Source: CAWCTD01 sp963798455 (GTDB lineage: Bacteria > Acidobacteriota > Terriglobia > Bryobacterales > Bryobacteraceae). From it: 64,000 bases of DNA. Numbering within the stretch: the stretch's first letter is position 1; each line of letters begins with the position of its first letter. The notes beneath the pieces are model-generated. The model did no database searches, was not told the origin of the DNA, and saw nothing but the letters and a program-made list of their open reading frames with translations. The translations under genes and the position numbers were made by a program. The DNA lies in assembly GCA_963798455.1 (NCBI GenBank), contig CAWCTD010000003.1, positions 806,001 through 870,000 of the forward strand. Direction: 5' to 3'. Shown here piece after piece: positions 59,310-64,000 of this stretch.

Positions 59310-60749
59310 ATGTCCAATCTGCTGAGCTCGCTGATATCGTCCGCGCACGCGTTGGGCATCTTTGACCAGGCCCTCCTGGTCTCCCAAAACAACGTCGCGA
59401 ACGCGTCCACGCCGGGCTATACCAAGCAACGCTTGACCCTGCAGGCGGCGGACTTCGACACTCCCCAGGGTCTGATCGGTGGACTCATGGCCGGCGAGGT
59501 CCAGAGTGCCCGTGACCTTTACGCCGAGCAAGGGGTGCGCCGCGAGGTGGAACAACTGGGCAACTCCGAGCAAATGGCCGAGAGTCTCTCGGCCATCGAG
59601 TCCTACTTCCCGGTGACTGGCGATCAGGGTATCCCAGGGGCGTTGAATAGCCTGTTCCAGAGCTTCTCCGCCTGGAGCTTGCAGCCGGACAGCCAGACCA
59701 CCCGGCAATCCGTCATCGACAGCAGCCAGCATCTCACCGAGGTTTTCCATCAAACGGCCGCTAATCTGTCCAATGCGCGTGCCGATGCCGAGCAGCAACT
59801 CCGTCAGACCGTGGACAAGATCAACCAACTGGGAGCCACGCTTCAGAAATACAACCTAGAGCGGCAGCAAGGCGGGCAGAATGACGCCGGACTCGACACC
59901 AACATACACACCGCACTGGAACAGTTGTCGGAACTGGTGAATTTCACGCCGCTGTTCCAGCCGGACGGCTCCGTGACCGTGCTCATCGGCGGCCAGTCCC
60001 CTCTCGTGATCGGACAGAACCTGTACCAGGTCAGCGTCGGCTTCGGGATGCCCACGGACCCGCCGCCGATCTATGCCGGCGCTCCCACGCCGGCGCGGTT
60101 GTTCAGCTCGGACGGCAAGGAGATTACCGCGTTGGTTTCTCAGGGCCGCTTGGCGGGGTTGCTCGAAGTCCGCAACGATGTGCTGCCATCGCTCGGCGGT
60201 GGAGTTTATAACGCCGGGGACCTGAATGTGCTGGCAAAGTTCATTGCGGACCGGGTGAACGACATCCTTACCTCAAGCCAGATCTCCGCCGGGCCGCCGC
60301 CCGTGGCCGGAGTCCCCCTGTTCGCCTACGACGCCACCAACGACGCTGCCGTGGCGAGCAGTATCAGTCTCGTTCCGGGAATCACCACTGCCCAGTTGGC
60401 CTCTATCAGCCCCGGGCCGCCCTCCGTCGTCAACGGCGCGGCGCTTCAACTGGCCAATCTCGCCAACCCCCAGAAGGACGAGGATAAGATCGACGGATAC
60501 AGCTTCGTGGAGTTCTATGGCCGGGTGGCCGGCCGGGTGGGAAAGCTGCTGTCCGATGCCCGGGACAGCCAGGATTACCTGAGCCAGATGGCGGCGCAAG
60601 CGCGAAGCCTTCGGAGCCAGCTTTCCGGCGTTTCCCTCGACGAGGAAGCCATCCTGGTCATCGAGTTCCAGCGTGCCTACCAGGCCAACGCGAGGGTGGT
60701 GACCGTCCTCAACGAACTCACCCAGACCGTCATCGACATGATGCAGTAA
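59310..60749 (+). CDS. flgK: flagellar hook-associated protein 1, FlgK
   Basis: Hook-filament junction protein of 479 residues. ATG 59310 gives the FlgK N-terminus MSNLLSSLISSAHALGIFDQ, then ALLVSQNNVANASTPGYTKQ. The C-terminal region has SGVSLDEEAILVIEFQRAYQ, ANARVVTVLNELTQTVIDMM, which is diagnostic. The intervening part includes the D1 domain with VTGDQGIPGALNSLFQSFSA. Start ATG follows the flgN stop by 5 bp. Confidence 0.96.
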   Translation: MSNLLSSLISSAHALGIFDQALLVSQNNVANASTPGYTKQRLTLQAADFDTPQGLIGGLMAGEVQSARDLYAEQGVRREVEQLGNSEQMAESLSAIESYFPVTGDQGIPGALNSLFQSFSAWSLQPDSQTTRQSVIDSSQHLTEVFHQTAANLSNARADAEQQLRQTVDKINQLGATLQKYNLERQQGGQNDAGLDTNIHTALEQLSELVNFTPLFQPDGSVTVLIGGQSPLVIGQNLYQVSVGFGMPTDPPPIYAGAPTPARLFSSDGKEITALVSQGRLAGLLEVRNDVLPSLGGGVYNAGDLNVLAKFIADRVNDILTSSQISAGPPPVAGVPLFAYDATNDAAVASSISLVPGITTAQLASISPGPPSVVNGAALQLANLANPQKDEDKIDGYSFVEFYGRVAGRVGKLLSDARDSQDYLSQMAAQARSLRSQLSGVSLDEEAILVIEFQRAYQANARVVTVLNELTQTVIDMMQ

Positions 60750-60768
60750 GACAGGTAGGAAAAAGCCA

Positions 60769-61689
60769 ATGATCCAAAGCCTTGATCCCTCATCGCAAGA
60801 GTTCCTGGTAAGCCTGGCGCGTATCCAGTCGGCTATCAAACGCACCAGCGATCAGATCTCCTCCGGGCTGAAGGTCAACACTCCCTCCGACGCCCCGGAT
60901 CAGATCAGCGACATCCTCCAGATCTATACCGATCTGGGGCAGAACGCGCAGATCCAGACGAACTTGGGCCGCATAAAGTCCGAGGTCGGCACGGCGGAAA
61001 CCATCCTGGAGAGCGCCATCAAAATTGTGGACCGCGCCATGACGCTCGGCTCCCAGGGAGCTGGAACCATGCAGAGCGCCGAAGCACGGCTTATCCTGGC
61101 CGGCGATGTGCAAAGTCAACTGGAACAACTGGTGTCGGCCAGCCGCACGATCGTCGCCGGCCGCTATATCTTCAGCGGAGACCAGAACCAGGAACCGGCC
61201 TACGAGCTCAACCTGCTCAATAACAACGGAGTCAACCGGCTCTTGACGGCCCCGTCCACGCGGCTGATCCAGCACGCGAGCGGGGCTTCCTTTGCCGCCG
61301 GGAAGACCGCCATGGAGGTGTTCGATGCACGGAATCCCGACGATAGTTTTGCCCCGGACAACGTCTTTGCGGCTGTCAACGGGCTGAGGACGGCGCTTGA
61401 AAACAACGACCAAGCCGGTATCGACGCCTCGCTTTCCGCGTTGCGGGCGGCCGGAGATCACCTGAACATTGAATTGGGTTTCTATGGCACGGTACAGAAC
61501 AACATCGACGAGGCCATCGACTTCTCAGCCCAGCTCGATGTCCGGCTTAGGACTGAATTAAGCAGCCGGCGGGACGCCGACATCACGGCAGCCATCCTGG
61601 AACTCGAGCGCGGAAAGACCCAACAGCAAGCCGCCTTCACAGCCCGCGCCGAACTGCCCCGGACCAGCCTGTTCGACTTCCTGCGTTAG
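60769..61689 (+). CDS. flgL: flagellar hook-associated protein 3, FlgL
   Basis: Second junction protein of 306 residues. It has a flagellin-like N-terminus (SLARIQSAIKRTSDQISSGL, KVNTPSDAPDQISDILQIYT) and RTIVAGRYIFSGDQNQEPAY, the FlgL-specific YIFSG motif. The C-terminal helix ELERGKTQQQAAFTARAELP, RTSLFDFLR mirrors the FlgL ending SLFDFL. It is the last gene of the flgM-N-K-L set, and the end of the flagellar region. Confidence 0.96.
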   Translation: MIQSLDPSSQEFLVSLARIQSAIKRTSDQISSGLKVNTPSDAPDQISDILQIYTDLGQNAQIQTNLGRIKSEVGTAETILESAIKIVDRAMTLGSQGAGTMQSAEARLILAGDVQSQLEQLVSASRTIVAGRYIFSGDQNQEPAYELNLLNNNGVNRLLTAPSTRLIQHASGASFAAGKTAMEVFDARNPDDSFAPDNVFAAVNGLRTALENNDQAGIDASLSALRAAGDHLNIELGFYGTVQNNIDEAIDFSAQLDVRLRTELSSRRDADITAAILELERGKTQQQAAFTARAELPRTSLFDFLR

Positions 61690-61889
61690 CGGCCGGCAGG
61701 CGTGAAGGCCGGTGTCAGCCTCGCGTTTTCGGCCTGGGCTGGAATGCGACGAATGTCGTTCCGCCGATCTCTTCGAGTGGCGCAACCTGGGCAAGGCCGC
61801 GGCCAGGTGAATCGCTCCCTGTGGCATGCCTGAAACCACGCAGGTTGCCTCATCCTCAGTGATCGTGAACGCGCCGGACTGCTACATTC

Positions 61890-62440
61890 TCAGTAGGCCT
61901 TGCGCGCCAAGACATCGAAGTCGGCCAGCTTTCGGGCAAACAGGATGGCGCCAAGGTTCGTGATGTCCCAACGATCCTCGTCGAGCCGGGCTACCATCTG
62001 TTCCCGTTCGAGACGGTCGAGGATAGCGGCACGGCTCGAAGGCATTGCCTGCCCGCTGAGTTCAAAGTAGGCCGGGTAGTCGATCCGGCTGAGAACCTCC
62101 TCGCTGGTTAGACTCGTGGCACCGATGCTCTTCTCGAAGCTGAAGTGCGAAACGCGGGTTCAGAGGGCCCGTTCCTTCTCCGGGTAATCGCGGAGCTTCT
62201 TCTTGTAGCTGCCCACTCAGATGTATTCCGTGTCCTTCCAGCGAACGGGCGTGTGTTGGCAAGGCTGAATCTCGAAGATCACGACCGCGTTGGACTCGAA
62301 CGAGAGCTCGTGGATCGTGAAGTGCATTGCGGGGTGCAGATGGCGAGCCAGCCACGGTTCGAGGTCTTCGTTGCCGATCTTCCGCGTCACCAAACGACAT
62401 CGTGACAGAATGCCACGCGGGCACAATCTCGATGCAGACG
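61890..62440 (-). pseudogene. AlbA_2 / Schlafen-type ATP-binding protein remnant with in-frame stops
   Basis: Minus strand from about 62400 reads KIGNEDLEPWLARHLHPAMH, FEIQPCQHTPVRWKDTEYI, then stop, VGSYKKKLRDYPEKERAL, stop, TRVSHFSFEKSIGATSLTSE, IDYPAYFELSGQAMPSSRAA and the ending WDITNLGAILFARKLADFDV. This is the middle of the AlbA_2 (AAA-4/Schlafen) proteins, where the first stop replaces the usual Arg (CGA to TGA) and the second the usual Trp. The N-terminus is unrecognisable upstream of about 62440 and the C-terminal half is missing. Such proteins occur in accessory and phage-defence regions. Confidence 0.72.
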
Positions 62441-62676
62441 ATGAATCGCCGCTACACGGGGGAGTTCCGAGGGGGGCAAGATCCTCGTGGCCTTGGCCGC
62501 CGCGGCAAGTGAGCAATCCGGCCCGTCCCCTTGTCTGCGTATAGTGTGCGAACTCCGCCAAACTCGTCCACCCTGACGCGACGTGCGCGGAAGAGGAACT
62601 GCGGGCAAGTCTAATTTCAGCAATATGTTAAAGACATCATCCAAACTCGGGGTTCCTGGGCGAATATGCTGGGTTT
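62441..62676. other. unassigned DNA between the AlbA_2 remnant and the tRNA fragment
   Basis: Contains no frame I can support on either strand. It presumably holds the unrecognisable start of the AlbA_2 pseudogene and the junction to the attachment-site-like tRNA fragment. Confidence 0.35.
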
Positions 62677-62736
62677 GGACTCAAAATCCCGCGACCTTCA
62701 CTGGTCATGAGGGTTCGACCCCCTCCTCCAGCACCA
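62677..62736 (+). tRNA. 3' half of tRNA-Leu(CAA), partial; probable attachment-site scar
   Basis: From GGACTCAAAATCC (3' part of anticodon arm; loop CTCAAAA with anticodon CAA) the sequence follows a long variable arm GACC-TTCACT-GGTC, a T-arm GAGGG-TTCGACC-CCCTC, acceptor strand CTCCAGC, discriminator A and encoded CCA (62734-62736). The matching 5' acceptor GCTGGAG and a D-arm are absent upstream, so it cannot be a working tRNA. Integrative elements that recombine at the anticodon loop leave just such a 3' half. Confidence 0.75.
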
Positions 62737-62793
62737 GAGAACAATTAGCACCTATATCAGCAGATCTTTGCCGAATTTGGCAGGATTTTGCAC

Positions 62794-63239
62794 TCAGCAG
62801 ACGGGCTCGAGGGTGGGGATGATGTGGAGTTGCTTGAGCTTGAGGCCCAGCGCGATGATCTGTCTGCCGAGCGCGGTGAGGTAGTACTTGTAGGTGCGAC
62901 CGACCTTCTTGATCCGGCCATGAACCCGGAGGCGCTTGAGCAACCGGGAGGCTTGGCCGCTGGTTTTCTCTGGCAGGCGTTGGCGCAAATTCTTGTTCTG
63001 GAATCCGCTGATGTTGAACTCGCCGCAAGGCGCTCCCTGTTTTCCCGAATGGCCTCGCGCAACAGTTGCGCCCATTTGGGGTAGTCGAAGAGGCGAAGCT
63101 GCTGCGCGTAGAAATAGTCGGTCATCCCCTGGGCGTAGCGCCACCCCGGAACCGTCCCTTGGATGATGATCCGGCCGTAGCAGGAGAGGAGGCCCGCGAT
63201 CTGGCTCTTGTAGCGTTCCGTCAGGAGTTCCATGCCCAC
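62794..63239 (-). pseudogene. internally deleted gene of an unnamed repeated family (winged-helix C-terminus)
   Basis: The N-terminal frame from ATG 63239 reads LLTERYKSQIAGLLSCYGRI, IIQGTVPGWRYAQGMTDYFY and PKWAQLLREAIRENRERLA. A phase change near 63025 then gives FNISGFQNKNLRQRLPEKTS, RLLKRLRVHGRIKKVGRTYK and YYLTALGRQIIALGLKLKQL. I recall both ends from one long (about 450-residue) protein found in many copies in acidobacteria and other genomes, whose end resembles a winged-helix domain. About 300 central residues are missing. Function of the intact family is unknown to me. Confidence 0.65.
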
Positions 63240-63274
63240 TCGGGCATCATAACGAATGTCCTGTTTGGTTCCGG

Positions 63275-63634
63275 CTATGCCGGGTTAGGGCCGAAGCGCT
63301 TGTGTTCGCCTAGCTGGATGAGAATCGAGCTCAGAAGCGCTGATTTCGCGTCCTCGTGGCCTTCAAATGTCCAGCCGTTGAAGTAAAGACAGACTGTGGC
63401 GGGATATTCTTCAGAATCGAGGTCCGCTTGGAGCATTTTCATGATGCTCGACTTCCCGCCGCCCCAATCGCCAAATACACCAACAGTTACGGGTAGAACG
63501 TTCTCGTTTGTGACGACTGAACGGATCAGGTCAGCATGCACGTGAAAGCCGAGCAAGTCCTGAGCGGTCTCACTGTCCGAGCATATATGAACTGGTGTCG
63601 AGTCAAATGGAACCACATCAGCGCCAACACTCAT
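63275..63634 (-). CDS. KAP-family P-loop NTPase, N-terminal fragment
   Basis: A 119-residue frame from ATG 63634. It has ETAQDLLGFHVHADLIRSVV, then Walker A VGVFGDWGGGKSSIMKMLQA and TVCLYFNGWTFEGHEDAKSA, the KAP NTPase N-terminal signature. Complete KAP proteins are several hundred residues, with Walker B and often membrane insertions; here the frame stops after GEHKRFGPNPA. The truncation lies 35 bp from the preceding deleted gene, suggesting a shared rearrangement. KAP NTPases are common in mobile and defence islands. It is probably non-functional. Confidence 0.75.
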   Translation of the reverse strand: MSVGADVVPFDSTPVHICSDSETAQDLLGFHVHADLIRSVVTNENVLPVTVGVFGDWGGGKSSIMKMLQADLDSEEYPATVCLYFNGWTFEGHEDAKSALLSSILIQLGEHKRFGPNPA

Positions 63635-64000
63635 GGAAGCTCGTAGCAGTGTAATCTATTTTCGGTCCTTGCATTCCTGGCCAGTCTGCCGAAAACCGGT
63701 CTTGATGTTCTGCCATATGTGTTCAAAGTGCGCCGGAGAAGGCTTTGGAGAGGATGGAGGGCACGCCGGGCTGAAGCCCGCTGGCGGGCTGAAAGCCCGA
63801 CCCCACTTTGAGTGCGGAGCGGAGGGCGGGGACAATGGGCGCAGGGGCCGAGCCTGCGGGTCGGCGGGACAAGACGGGAGTCATATCCCACGCCGGCGCG
63901 GAGGGCGAGGGGCGGCCAAGCCCACAGAGGCGCGTCGTCGCATACGCCTCCTCATCCAGGTGGCGTTGAAACTATACTGGTGATTCTTGGGGTGGGCCGG
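63635..64000. other. window end: no supported gene, repeat-rich
   Basis: Open frames here on both strands read through the tandem palindromes at 63767-63799 and have the low-complexity Gly/Arg composition of spurious translations. I see no conserved domain. A promoter for the KAP gene would be expected in the first 100 bp but was not identified. Confidence 0.4.
63767..63799. repeat. tandem palindromes CGGGCTGAAGCCCG / CGGGCTGAAAGCCCG
   Basis: Two adjacent 6-bp-stem palindromes at 63767-63780 and 63785-63799. The first is the exact reverse complement of the palindrome at 22623-22636. They look like a short dispersed element, often seen as GGGCTGAAGCCC runs in acidobacterial intergenic DNA (recollection). 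Confidence 0.6.

Noticed and set aside
62677..62736. 3' end of a tmRNA (ssrA) gene
   Set aside because: The variable arm and CTCAAAA loop match tRNA-Leu, and no tmRNA acceptor partner or tag-reading frame lies within 400 bp upstream.

Overview
The window is high-GC, densely coded bacterial chromosome dominated by an almost complete flagellar regulon (about 18.9-61.7 kb). Several things suggest an Acidobacteriota bacterium of the Bryobacter/Solibacter kind: the gene repertoire, GTG/TTG starts, palindromic dispersed repeats whose spurious translations give PLPDGRGSV/RARKQA-like peptides, and the protein flavour of the small hypotheticals. This lineage call is an inference from memory, not a database result.

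Layout. (1) 1-5.9 kb, minus strand: a tripartite RND efflux operon (outer-membrane factor, membrane-fusion lipoprotein, RND permease, DUF2892 protein) whose permease gene is broken by five single-base frameshifts of the same sense. (2) 6-16.3 kb: a PaaK-like adenylate-forming enzyme, a truncated paralogue and a SAM methyltransferase; then a Glu/Leu-type dehydrogenase, an RlmB-type rRNA methyltransferase, a TIM-barrel epimerase-like protein, asparaginyl-tRNA synthetase, arginase, D-Ala-D-Ala ligase and an S41 protease. (3) 16.3-18.9 kb: a graveyard holding a secreted protein gene without a start codon, an IS4-like remnant that keeps its terminal inverted repeats, and an IS1380-like transposase remnant. 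(4) 18.9-27.4 kb: fliM, a PAS/degenerate-GGDEF protein, three motA-motB stator pairs and a duplicated flbD. (5) 27.4-31.5 kb: fliW-csrA-fliC-fliD with a CsrA-type leader on the flagellin gene. (6) 31.6-38.2 kb: the basal-body operon flgBC-fliEFGHIJ. (7) 38.2-44.4 kb: a lytic transglycosylase, flaG and fliS, and on the minus strand flgF-flgG-flgA-flgH-flgI-flgJ. (8) 44.6-57.1 kb: fliK-flgD-flgE-fliN-fliOPQR-flhB-flhA-flhF-fliA, a second frameshifted fliN and a SwrB-like protein. (9) 57.1-61.7 kb: a sigma-54-dependent regulator (minus strand) and flgM-flgN-flgK-flgL. (10) 61.9-64 kb: a degraded accessory segment with an AlbA/Schlafen-type pseudogene, the 3' half of a tRNA-Leu (probable attachment-site scar), an internally deleted gene and a truncated KAP NTPase.

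Regulation can be read from the DNA. Six sites share an 8 + N11 + 8 architecture with a GCCGATAT-like -10 box. They are good sigma-28 promoters in front of fliM, both flbD copies, fliC, flaG and flgM-flgN-flgK-flgL, and the window also encodes the sigma-28 factor (fliA) and its anti-sigma factor (flgM). Four GG-N10-GC sites look like sigma-54 promoters (motAB pair 2, fliW, flgB, flgF), matching the sigma-54 activator encoded here. FliW-CsrA control of flagellin is suggested by the fliW/csrA overlap and by an ACAAGGACGT box over the flagellin ribosome binding site. No chemotaxis genes, flhG, fliL, rRNA, complete tRNA or CRISPR array were seen.
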